From Ziziphus jujuba (Eukaryota; Streptophyta; Magnoliopsida; Rosales; Rhamnaceae), in contig NC_083382.1 in the NCBI RefSeq assembly GCF_031755915.1, positions 13,483,001 through 13,547,000 of the forward strand: a stretch of 64,000 bases of DNA, written 5' to 3'. The position numbers and the translations under genes were made by a program. Under the pieces are notes generated by a model. That model saw only the letters and a list, made by a program, of their open reading frames with translations, was not told where the DNA came from and did no database searches. Positions 1 through 11,700 of this stretch are shown in pieces. Position 1 is the first letter of the stretch, and each line of letters begins with the position of its first letter.

Positions 1-304
1 ATTCTTTTTTAGATAATGTTTTAAACTTTTTTTCAAATTAGAAACTTCAAATAAAGCAACTGAATATATTTTTGATCATTTTTAAGTATGTGAAAATGAA
101 AAATTGTTTTGCAAAACGATTTAATACAGATCCTTAATGTTTTACTGGAAATATATTTCCAACATAAGATCGAAATGTATTGGTCAGTCAAGTTACATTA
201 ATTAATGATTTAGTACTAAAACTTTAGTTGGACATATAGCAACCCTTGGCATTTATTTCATCAATAAATACCTAACATAATGCGGAAACTACGTTCTCAG
301 TAGA

Positions 305-372
<68 letters not shown>

Positions 373-2378
373 ATAACGTTATAAATATCATCTAATATAT
401 CAATATATTTATAAATAGTACACTTGTTATTATTTAATTGAATAACATATTAATATAACATAAAACTGGATAAATGAACCCTTAATGGTATAAATATTAC
501 TAAATAGAAACCAATCAAATAATAAGATGTCTACTCTTACTAGATATATAAATAAATTAGATGTTGCATATTCTTCATATAATGTTGTTCATACAAGTGT
601 GTTTATGTTTTTCAAAGTTTTACTTTAGTTGTTTATTAAAAATACTTTCAAAATAAGAAAAAGTATTTATTGAATTTTTTTTAATATTATTAATAAATCT
701 AATAGCTAAAATTTTTGTTAGGTTGATTTTGTTTTCCCTTTATGAATGAATATTATCCAAAAATAGTTAAAAAATAATTATTTATTTTAAACTATAACAA
801 AAACTAATTATTGAAAGATATCAAAATTAATTATGGACTCAACCAAAAAAAAAAAAAAACAATAATAATTGAAAAATATGCATTTATTATAATCCATGTC
901 AAACACAAACCGATAATAGGACACATAAGAGGAAAAAGAGAAAGGCTCTCATATCAGTTTGAAAGTAAATACTGTCAATTCAAATGGGTTAGCATTGTAT
1001 TGTCATGGGGCTTTTTGCTTGTCCACCGTAATTAATTCGGTATCTTGTAGCTTGCCCACAACTTGTCCCTAGGACCAAGAATTCCTTTTCAGGTTACTTG
1101 ACCACAAAGCTGCAAGTTGTGGGCAATTAATTCGATATCCTCTTTTGCATTTCTTTTAAACCTAAAATTTTATTTTCTTTATACTGTCTACCTAGATTTA
1201 GTCTTGTCAAAGCATCTTTAATGACTCTAGAAATTGGTATATTATTCTTGCATGTTATAAATATAGTCAAATGTTTAAGGGGAAAAAAAATTCTAATGGT
1301 TTTTGTATATTTATTTTGTTAGGTTAATGTGGTAAAAAATAAAATAGACATTGTTAAAAAGATTATCTATTTTATAAGGTCCATCAAACAATGTGATTCG
1401 ATAAGTTATTTTTTTTTTCTTTTTTTTTTTTTATTTCTCAAATTTTCATGAGAGAAAATTAGTCTTCAATGAAAATATTGTTAAGCATGAGTTTTCTTTT
1501 TCTTTTCTTCTTGTTTACACTCAAAAGATAAAAATAAAAAATATATGAAAAAAGGAACTTTCTAATGGTTTTGTATATTTATTTTGTTAAGTTGTGGTAA
1601 AAAAATAAAATAGACATTATTAAAGAGATTATCTATTTTATAAGGTCTATCAAACAATGTGATTCAGCAAGTTACTTCTTCTTCTTTTTTCTTTTATTTC
1701 TCAAATTTCCATGAGAAAAAATTAATCTTCAATGAAAGTATTGCTATGCATGAGTTTTCTTTTTCTTTTCTTCTTGTTTGCACCCAAAATTTTAAAAAAG
1801 AAAAAAGAAAAAAAAGAAAACAACGCTCAATGAAATACAATAACACAAATTTTGAAAGAACATTTACTAATAGTTTGACTCAATTGTTGAATTTAGATGT
1901 ATTTTAATAAGTCATCTCTACCTATAGATTTCATGTATATATTTTTTCTTCTATCCACAATTAGACATGTTCTTCAATAGTAAAAAGCTTTGGCAATCAG
2001 CAGCAAATGGGTTCTTTGAAAGTGAGTAGATTTTTGGCAATAAATTAGATTTTTGTTTTAATAATTGGTTATGAGGGTGTACTTTCAATATTTTGTTGAT
2101 TTTATTGTTATCATGTATGAATTTTACCATTAAGCAAGGAAATTCACTACTAATCATGTAAGCCAATTATTTAAAGCAGAACTCAAGGATTATTAATTGG
2201 TTACACGACTAGATTTTTTCTATACTAGTACTCATGTGCAAGACTTACGACTACTTTTGTTTGTACTTATGATAAAATACAATATCACAAAGACAACCAT
2301 AGTTGATCATCTATAAATCAAGTTGCCAATCAAATTGTTATGAAGAAAATATTCTAATTTTAAAATAGATACTTACAT

Positions 2379-2433
<55 letters not shown>

Positions 2434-4200
2434 AGGAAAATTTAAAACCCGAATCTCCTCGAATATAATATTGTAACAATCATAACTTAATAGTAAATCA
2501 AGTTTTGATGTAAATATTTTGTTGATTTTGGTTATATTCAAAGGTTAGGCATTTAATATTTGGTAAGTCATTACTATCAATAACTAGTTCTTTATATTCT
2601 ACAGTAAAGAAATAGAAAGGTAGGAAAGAAAATTTTTTGTTGTTTTATTTAAATGTTTTGTGGAAAAACACTTGTAGGTTAACACCAAATCACGTGTTTT
2701 CTGGCTTTTGTTTCTTATGCATCAACTAAGTTAATTGAATAACTTGAAAGATGTTTATGGTGTCAGTTATGGAACTTTTGTCTCCTCTCCTTTAAGTTTG
2801 AGTTGTAATTTTAGTATTTCACTAGTTTTTAAAAGAGAATAAAAGCATCACTCTTATAAAAAAAAAAAATTAAATATGACATTTGAAGTGAAAATAATGG
2901 TTCCTATTTGTTTCGTTTATAGGTCTAATACACCCATTGATGATCTTATATAATTGCTTGAGAATCGACTTCACAGATATTTGCTTGAGAATTGTTGAGG
3001 TTAAGTACTTCAACTATAAGCTTTAAGGTCATATACAATTAGATTCAAGGTTCATTCTCCCTTTTATTCTCTTTTATTAATTTTGCTCTTTGTTGCATAT
3101 GTCTTCTTTTTTATATATATAGTTTTCATATTCTAGCATTTTCTTAAAAATTTTCCTTCTGTTTTGAATAAATATAAACGATTCTACTTTTTTTTTTTTT
3201 TTGCTATAGAAAAGAATATAGAATGGAGTAAAAAAGAGTCTTTAGGTTCAATAGTAAAGAAGAGTTTTTAGGCTGATGATAATACACTTGATCATTTGAA
3301 TTTGAAGTCTCTAATGCCATATGATTGAAGTTTAGTTGGAAATAAAACTTTTCAAATAACAAAGCTTCGACACCTTACAAGTATATATATGATTTGCAAA
3401 GCATGTTATGTTACTTTTCGTGCTGACAATGAGAGAAAATTTTAGGCCAATTTAGTTCACAATGAGAGCAGTATATTGAGCTCTGTTTTCGATTTTGTTT
3501 CAGCTAAAAACCACTAATTCGAATACGTAAGTCAGATACAATAAGACAGGGATACGCTGATACTATTTTTCCAAAAAAAAAAAAAAAAAATAGTATACCG
3601 ATACTTTGAGACTCCGATGGTTTTATATATCTGAAATTCTTTTACATGATGGTTCTATATAGATGTTAAATGTTTCATGGCTTTTAATTGCATTTTTTAA
3701 TATAAATATTAATTACGTTGAAGCTTGATGTTAAATTAAATTTTAATTTCTTGATAATAATGATAAATGACACATGTTTGACATGCATTGGAACTCTAGT
3801 TGTTTATTAATTCATCTATTTCTAGATTTATAATTATTCTCTATTTCCAGTACCAATCTAACAATGATCTATAAAAACAAATAAATTTTTTTTTCATATT
3901 CTTCATTATTCCTCAAATCTAAGGTCATATACTTGTAAGATTTAAAAAAATAATAATCTAATTGGTTATAAAACTTCTTACCCTTCATTAACTTTTCCAA
4001 TCTAAAGTTTAAAAAAAAAAAAAAAACATATCTTAGCATATCAAACATGTATCCAAGACGTATCCTAAGCATATCCAAAAAAAATAAATTATTATAAAAA
4101 TAAGTATGATATCCAAGCATGTCGAAGCTTGAATACATATCAAATGATATGCAGACCTCCTGCACATATCCATGCTTCATAACCTTCCAACAGATTAGGA
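1..4200. other. AT-rich intergenic region
   Basis: No gene is supported here. Long AT-rich stretches are interrupted by a perfect (AT)n run at about 311-369, a second one at about 2,383-2,431, and poly-A/T tracts. A diverged tandem duplication occupies about 1,291-1,789 and is listed separately. A 14-bp inverted repeat pairs the stretch near 1,052-1,065 (cttgcccacaactt) with its complement near 1,112-1,127. Small open frames in this stretch have no recognisable protein content. Confidence 0.7.
1291..1789. repeat. Diverged tandem duplication, period about 269 bp
   Basis: Two neighbouring blocks, about 1,291-1,527 and 1,560-1,789, share most of their sequence in the same order. Both start at ttctaatggtttt, continue through tagacattgtta- and aaacaatgtgattc-like stretches, and end at ttcttcttgttt. 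They differ by scattered substitutions and small indels, so the duplication is old. Confidence 0.75.
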
Positions 4201-4219
4201 TAGTCAAATCTGTTCTTTG

Positions 4220-4610
4220 CTTGTTAAAATGGGTATGAATTCAAATGCAATTGTTGTTAGTCCACTTATGGAAATGTATTCTAAAGTTGGGTTGATTGAT
4301 TATGTTATGAAAATTTTTGCTAATTTTAATGAAAATTTGATATCTTGAGACACTATAATAATGGTATAGCCCTCAATGGCCTACATTTGAGACCTTAGAA
4401 AATTTTGAGGAACTGACTAGGAAAAGTTTTGTACTAGATCGTATAACAATTGTTGGAGTTCTATCAACTTGCAATCATGGGAATTTAATTGACGAAGGAA
4501 TGAGCATCTTTTCATTTATTGAGAAGGAATATGGAATCATACCCGAGGTTGAGCATTATGCTTTTGTAGTTGAGCATTATGCTTCCGTAGTTGAGCATCT
4601 GTCATATTTT
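4220..4610 (+). pseudogene. PPR-protein gene fragment, degenerate
   Basis: The plus strand translates into pieces typical of a PLS-class pentatricopeptide repeat protein of organellar RNA metabolism. One piece reads about 'GMNSNAIVVSPLMEMYSKVG', then 'LIDYVMKIFANFNENLIS', followed by in-frame stops and a frame change near 4,345-4,390. After that comes 'DRITIVGVLSTCNHGNLIDE' and 'GMSIFSFIEKEYGI', then a short 'VEHYA' segment repeated in tandem. The order (repeat with MYSKVG, then the TIVGVLSTCNHGNLIDEGMSIF and EKEYGI..VEHYA blocks) is that of C-terminal PPR repeats. There is no start codon, no full repeat array and at least two stop codons, so it is a dead fragment. It lies immediately beside the copia remnant on the opposite strand, so it may have been carried or broken by that element. 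The family assignment is by recalled pattern only. Confidence 0.6.
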
Positions 4611-4809
4611 TACTAATTACTATAAGATATATAGAGAGTTTGATGGAAAGTATGATTTCTTATTAATGATAAATGGTTATACACACACACACATATATAT
4701 ATATACACATTGTACACCGGTTGTAACAGAAAAGATAAATATACTACCTAATAGATATACATAGAAAGGATAAGTGATACAAAACAAAAGTGAGATATGA
4801 GTGATTATC

Positions 4810-6345
4810 CTGTTATGCCCTTGCAAGTTTTTGGTCGGTTAAGGACACAAAGCTTGGATATGAAAAACCGAAATTGTTGTCGGCCAAGAGATTTTGTGAG
4901 GCCATCAGCAAGTTGGTAATGACTTGAAACATGGGAAACACGAAGAGAACCATTAGCAACCTTTCCTCGAACAAATGAAAGTCAATACAAACATGCTTCA
5001 TCTTGGAATGGAGCTTAAGATTAGCAGACACATACGTAGCACCAAGGTGATCTTAGTAGATGACTGGTGGAGATGAAAGATACATGAAGCTTTTGAAGAA
5101 GAGAAATTAACAATCAGATTTCAGAAGTGGTATGGGCCGGCTCGATACTCATGGAAGACCTAGAGATAGACCTCTACTTGCGAGAAGACCACGAGATTGG
5201 ATTGCAACCTAAGAAGACAACATTTTTAGTTGTGGATGTGCAATCGTATTTATTGTCAACCTAGTTAGCATCCGAAAAAGCATGCAGAAGCAATGGAGAC
5301 ATATGGTGAAGGGATAGAGCAAATGAAACTATGCCTTTGAGATAGCGTAGAAGATGTTTAATAGCAATCCAATGGAGTTCAATTGGACAATGCATGTACT
5401 GGGACAGTTTGTTCATCATGAAGACAATATCAGGTCTGGTGAAAGTCAAATACTAGAGACTACCAACAACTTGACAGTAAAATGTAGCTAATTGTAGAGG
5501 AGTACCATTGAAAGAAGAAGAGGATGATATGGACATGGGATATCCATGGCATTGGACTAAACCATATTGGTTTTGGCCAAGAGATCTTGAGATGGTGCTA
5601 CTAAGTGAGAAATAAACTAGTTGATGTAGATAAAACCTCAATGCCCAAAAAGTATTTCAACGGTCCAAGGTCCTTCATTGAAAAGCAATTGGAAAGAGAA
5701 GCAATAAACTGAGTTAAAAAAGCATTATCATTTCTAGTGAGCACTAAATCATCCACATAGACCAGCAAATAAAGCAAAGTGCAACCTTATGCAAAAATAA
5801 ATAGGGAGGAATCAGACTGAGAGTGAATAAAGCCATATTGAAACAGAAAGTTTTGAAGCTTAGTAAACTAAGTCTAAAGAGCTTGCTCGAGGTCATAAAT
5901 GGCCTTGTTGAGTTTGCATACATAAGAGGGAGATGATGCATCTATAAAACCAGGAGGTTGAGTCATGAAATCTTGTTCTTAAAAAGTAATATGAAAAAAA
6001 GCATTGTTGACATCCATTTGTCTGATGGGCCAATTATTAGATAAAGTAAGGCAGAGAACAATACGAATGATTATAGGTTTAACAACCAGACTAAAGGTAT
6101 AAGAATAGTCAATGCTAGGACGTTGATGAAAATCTTTAGTCATGAGTCGAGCTTTATACCATTTAATTGTACCATTAGAATTCGTTTTTATGCAAAACAC
6201 CCATTTACAACTGACAACATTCTGATCTAAGGAGGGGGGAACAAGATCCCAGGTATGATTAGTAAACAGAGCTTGGTATTCATTATTCATGGCTTGGCAC
6301 CATGTAGGGGACTAAAGTGCTTGGCTTACTATTTATTTAACACTC
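4810..6345 (-). mobile_element. Decayed Ty1/copia retrotransposon (RT-RNase H part)
   Basis: Read on the minus strand, this stretch gives the C-terminal half of a copia-type polyprotein, broken by stops and frameshifts. From about 6,335 to 5,979 it carries the RT start: a 'WCQAMNNEYQALFTNHTWDL' segment, 'CKWVFCIKTNSNGTIKWYKA' and 'QMDVNNAFFH'. Around 5,748-5,759 the reverse transcriptase active-site motif YVDD is intact, within LLVYVDDLVLT. From 5,449 to 5,261 comes the segment around 'YMHCPIELHWIAIKHLLRYL'. From about 5,040 to 4,813 comes the RNase H tail with 'LHSKMKHVCIDFH'. At least one stop lies just upstream of the RT start, and the segments are in different frames. No integrase, gag or paired LTRs were found, so the element is truncated and inactive. 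Confidence 0.85.
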
Positions 6346-6349
6346 CCCC

Positions 6350-6561
6350 TCACATGTAGGCTCGCCTATTTTTAGTATTCTTTCTGGTTTCTTATATATG
6401 TTTTTAATTCTTTAGGTGGAATTGTTGAGTTTTGAACCTAGCATAATGAATTACTATTAATTTCAAAAGCTTAAACTTATAGAATGTGGATCTCCATTTC
6501 ATTTATATAATTTTTTAAAACGAACAAATCTTGTACTTATTGTTCACAATGAAAGAAAATC

Positions 6562-6610
<49 letters not shown>

Positions 6611-7822
6611 ACCACTATCTTGGATTTGCCATTGCTCTTGAAGAAATAAGCTTTCATGTAATGTAGCATACCCCCTCAACCACTTATCCAATTAAGTTGT
6701 GCCCTTTTTTTTCTTTTTTTTTTGGGTAAACCTAAAGAATTTGAGAGAGGATCAAACCTTCTCCTCATAAAGTCATGATCAATAATAGCTAGACATGATA
6801 TTCCTGTTCCTATTGATCAATAACAATGACACTAAAGTTTTTAAAATATCTATTTAATTTATTTATGAAATGATCCTTGTTGATGTTGTGTTAGTATTTA
6901 ATTTATTTTTATTTATTTATTTAAAAATTTATTTGTATAAATATGTCAATCTATAATATATATTTTTCAAATAATCATTCAACAATATTATAACACCAAT
7001 TATTTAGTATATAAAATTGATAAATATTTTGACATCCATAATACTAAGTAGATCTACAATAGGTGGACAATATATTCTTGCCTTTTTGTTTGGTAACGAT
7101 ATTCTAGCTTAAAGGTTAGAAAAAGGGTAAAATGAAAAAAAAAAAAATTGAAATTTTATAAAAGGGCGAAAGAGAAATTGCAAAATCAATTATGGTAGAA
7201 GGGCAAAAAAAACTCCCATGCTAGTATTGCAAAATCAATCAAGAAAAGTTTTTACCTTTTAGAATTTCTCGAGAAAAAAAAAAGTTGGAATACTTAGAAT
7301 ATGTCCTAACGTTTTGTAATGCATAAATGTTTCTAAATTAACAAATAAAATATTTTATGAAAATCTTATCAAATAAAAAGATTATATATATATATATAAC
7401 TATTTTATAACGTAATTAAATTATTTTTTTTGGGTGAGAATAACCAAAAATAAATCGACGAGGTGATATAACTCGGTTGACATCATTATCCATGCCAAAG
7501 ATGGTACAGATTTGGAAAAAAATAAAAATCATTTATTTGGATTATTAAACAATTAAAATTATCAAATTTATTTTTATAGGTGGAATTCAAATTCCGAAAT
7601 TTTAATTCTATGAATTTCAAATTCAATTTTCCAAAGTCCAAAAATACGGTGCAAATATTTAAATTTATTTTCCTTGGTATTTAATTGGGTATTATTTATT
7701 AGTATTATTTTTATGTTAGTAGATTGCTTTATTTATTTATTTATTTATTTTTGAATAAATAGATTGCTGGTCAAACTAAATAAAGTCTTAAATCCAAACT
7801 TTTATAGTATATAATTTTATTC

Positions 7823-7857
<35 letters not shown>

Positions 7858-7900
7858 TTTTATTGTTTTTCAGAAAACAGTTTCTATTACCAAAAATTTC
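6350..7900. other. Intergenic region upstream of the flippase gene
   Basis: No coding sequence is seen. The stretch holds an (AT)n(GT)n microsatellite at about 6,561-6,607, AT-rich simple sequence, and a (TTA)n run at about 7,827-7,857. The 3' part borders the ALA2 transcription unit, whose leader probably begins between about 7,870 and 8,000, where the sequence becomes less AT-rich. No exact start site can be assigned. Confidence 0.5.
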
Positions 7901-8640
7901 AACCAAAAAAGACCGATCCAACATTTCATCCCGAAAAGCCAAACGAAAACCAGATCTGCAAAGCGTTCTTCTCCATTGCTGTAATGCAGTTCTTGTCGTC
8001 TTTATTCCTGGATAGATGGTTTGCTTATTATATTAAGCTCCTCTAATCTATTTTATTGGTTTGGTTGGTGATGATGTTTTTCTTCGTTTCTTTGAGACTG
8101 AAAATGAAGAAGTCTTCAATTTGGACCTAGGGTCGGTATCGTCGTCTTCCTCACTTTACCTCTGATTCTTTTTCTCTTCTGAAACCGGAAAAAAAAAAAA
8201 AAGAAATTATCTTTTTTATCATCCCAGAGATCCGACACCGTTTCGTATCGGGTCGATTCCGAGCATCGCAGCTCGTTCATAGCTCAGATTATCAACCAAA
8301 AGTAGTTTTTATTTATTTATTTTTTTTGTAATTCTATTTCAAAACTTTCTATAATTCAAATTCTCTTTCATAACCCTTTTCCTCCGTTGAACCCCCCATC
8401 GATAAGCTTTGCCAAAACTCTAAATTCTTTGATCTTCTCTGCATGGAAAATAATCTTGTTTGTATTTTTGTTTCTTATATTGTTATTTTAAGTGTCATTT
8501 ATACTTAGAATTGTTGTTGCTGTCCTACATCATACTGTGTTTATAGATTTATTTTTATTTTTATATTGGGGTCCTTTATATGTGATATGAATGTTTATTA
8601 TCTTTTGATAAATATATATTTTTTTCAAACTATTTTGCAG

Positions 8641-8754
8641 GATATTGAACTTTGTGTGCCATGCTTCTTGTAGCAGTGCTTCTAAATTATTTTTGAGTGT
8701 AATTATGAACTTGGAATAAACATTTCAACTTTACCATACGCTTCCAATTCAAGA
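8641..8754 (+). promoter_or_regulatory. ALA2 5' leader exon with two short uORFs
   Basis: A splice acceptor (tattttgcag) ends at 8,640, which suggests a leader intron upstream. The leader exon then carries two short open frames ahead of the main start at 8,755: ATG at 8,661 with stop at 8,694-8,696 (11 codons), and ATG at 8,705 with stop at 8,717-8,719 (4 codons). Both end before the main ATG. They could lower translation of the main ORF; this is inferred from position only. Confidence 0.5.
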
Positions 8755-11700
8755 ATGAAGCGTTATGTCTACATCAACGATGATGAATCTACTTATGATT
8801 TATATTGTGACAACCGCATATCGAATAGGAAGTATACTGTGTTGAACTTCCTCCCAAAAAATTTATTGGAACAGTTCAGGTGATTTTTCAATTGGTGCTG
8901 TTAATCTTATATTTGGTTAATGTAGAACTGCTGGTTTATGTTGATTAAGGGAAGTGTTCAAGGCAAGAGTTAGTTCTTTCTGTTTAATGGTTGATGACTA
9001 ATGAGCAGCCCCTATATTTTTGAAATCTTTAGAATGTGATGTGGGTTCTCATTCTCCCAACATTTTCTGTTCTCTTATAAATTTTGTTCTGTTTGCAGCC
9101 GCTTTATGAACCAGTACTTTTTGCTGATAGCTTGTCTTCAGTTATGGTCGCTTATTACACCAGTAAATCCTGCCAGTACATGGGGTCCGCTTATTTTCAT
9201 TTTTGCGGTCTCTGCAACGAAAGAGGCATGGGATGATTACAACAGATATCTCTCAGACAAGAAAGCAAATGAGAAAGAAGTTTGGGTTGTCAAGCAGGGC
9301 ATTAAAAAACATGTATTAAAACCTCTTAGTAGTCATCTTTCTCTTTCTGTGGTTTGTATTCTTCTTTATGCTTTGCAATTTTATGGAAGAGGAAAAAAAT
9401 AAAATAAAAAAAGTTAGTTTGCATTGTTTTTAAGTGGATAAAATGAACAACTTGATTGTCATTGATTGATTTGCTATATAGTTACCTCGTTTGTCTATTG
9501 TAGCAGTTATCGTCAATTGGTTTTTCTGTTAACGAGATTTCAATGTCTGCTTATGGCTCACATATTGTTTATTTTCATTGATGGTGTTGGCTAGAAGAAC
9601 CTAAAGTAATATGCATGGTCAACATCGCTTAGGGCTGTCATTGGCAGGGGTTATCTTTTTGCATTCATTTGTATATATAAATCTTTTTACATACTGGGTT
9701 AATTCTGTGTATCTATATCTCCTTACTGTTGTCACATGATATATTGCTTTAGAGCTGGGTTGCTTAGTCATAATTGAGATACTTCAAACTTGTAGAAAGT
9801 GAGATGTAAAAATTAAATGATAGATGTAATAACATGCTATTTGTATGTCTATATCAGACGCTTCTTTCCAGCCTGCACTCCTGCTAAAAAACCATTAACT
9901 CACATTTTCCAGCTGGAAATCATTTTAGGAAAAATGAAGTTTTTTGTTGATGGTAAAAGTTAATATAAGTGTTTAAAAAGTACTATGGCCATACATTCCT
10001 GATGCTTAGATTACCTCGTATTTCCAATGAAGGTTTTAAATCTGGCAGACCTGTTATGTATATGGCGGGATCATTTCATCCTACCATCCTTTAATTGCCT
10101 GTATCTAAGATGCAGAAAAACTTCATACATGCCCAAGCATAGCGAAAAATTTGTTGAATACACTGCTTTCTTCCTTTTTGGATTGCTTCTTCAGTTTCCT
10201 ATGGTCTCTGGATTAGATATTCATTCTCTGCTAACTTAAACTTTGTGGAACTAACTGGTTGATGTGTCCTTTTGTGCATTGGTGGTATCCACTTGTAGAT
10301 TCAGGCACAGGATATTCATGTTGGTAATATAATATGGCTACGGGAGAATGATGAAGTGCCATGTGATCTTGTTTTGATTGGAACCTCTGATCCACAAGGC
10401 CAGTGCTACATAGAGGTAAATATCCATGCCATGATCATGTATATGGATAGGCTAAGTTTTGAACTTTAACTTTTAGGAACAGATTACTTTTCCTTTGTTT
10501 TCTGGGCGTTAAAGCAAAGGTTCCCCCCCCCCCCCCCCCCCCCCCCTCCTCCCCCCCCCCTCCTCTCTTTGTAAGCATTTAGATTGAAGTGTTATATGCT
10601 CTTAGTGTTGGGTTTGATATCTTATTGTGATTGCATTTTTTGATTTAGTGTGGCAGGACCTCTGATTCTCCACCGTTTTCTTCTAAATACAAGTATCTAG
10701 GAGGGTACATGGGTATATATAAGCTAAGCATGCCTAAGCTCAGTCAAAGGGGCTTGTAGCTTTGTTACTTTTCAATATGCATGTTGAAATACATAGTAAA
10801 TTCGATTTGAAACCCTCCTAGGGGCTTTGGTCTTAACTTTTCTATCATCTTGCTTGACATTGTTTCAGACACATATAAAGGAATATTCAATTTATGAATA
10901 AACCATATGTTTTACATTCCATCAAATTTCTCTTTAGAGTGGAGCAGTAGTATCCCAAAAATCTGGCGTTTCTTTTTCTGCCTAAGTTTTTACGTCCTTG
11001 CAGACTGCTGCCCTAGATGGTGAAACTGATCTTATTTACGTCCTTGTAGACTGCTGCCCTAGATGGTGAAACTGATCTTAAGACAAGGGTCATTCCATCT
11101 GCTTGCATGGGGATTGATCTTGAACTCTTGCACAAAATCAAGGCGAGACTTCCTTACAGAGATTTTGTTCGTTTGCATCTCCACTTGTCATAGTGGAGGA
11201 CTATGCAATATTGTTTTTCTCACTCTCTCTCTTTGCAGGGTGTAATTGAGTGTCCTATTCCAGATAAGGACATTAGAAGATTTGATGCAAATTTGCGATT
11301 ATTTCCTCCATTTATTGATAATGATGTGTGCCCATTAACCATTAATAACACAATTCTTCAGTCATGTTACTTGCGAAACACAGAGTGGGCTTGTGGAGTA
11401 GCTGTCTACACAGGCAAGTTTACATGAATTGTCAAGTTCATAATTAATTGTACACTCGTTTACTTTTCATGCAAGCTTTATTTATTTATTTTTTCTTTTT
11501 TTATCTAACTGTCTGTACGTTTTTTTTTGGGTTCGTTTTTTCCTTTTTCCTTTGGTGTTCTTTATTTTGAAAAAAGAAAAGAGAGAGAGAGAGGGGGTTT
11601 GGGGGGGGGGGGGGGGGGCGGGTTGTGTGCATGTTATGTAAAGGAAAAAGAAAAAAAAAAAAAAAAAAAAAAAACAAACTTTTCGAAAAAATTTCACCTG

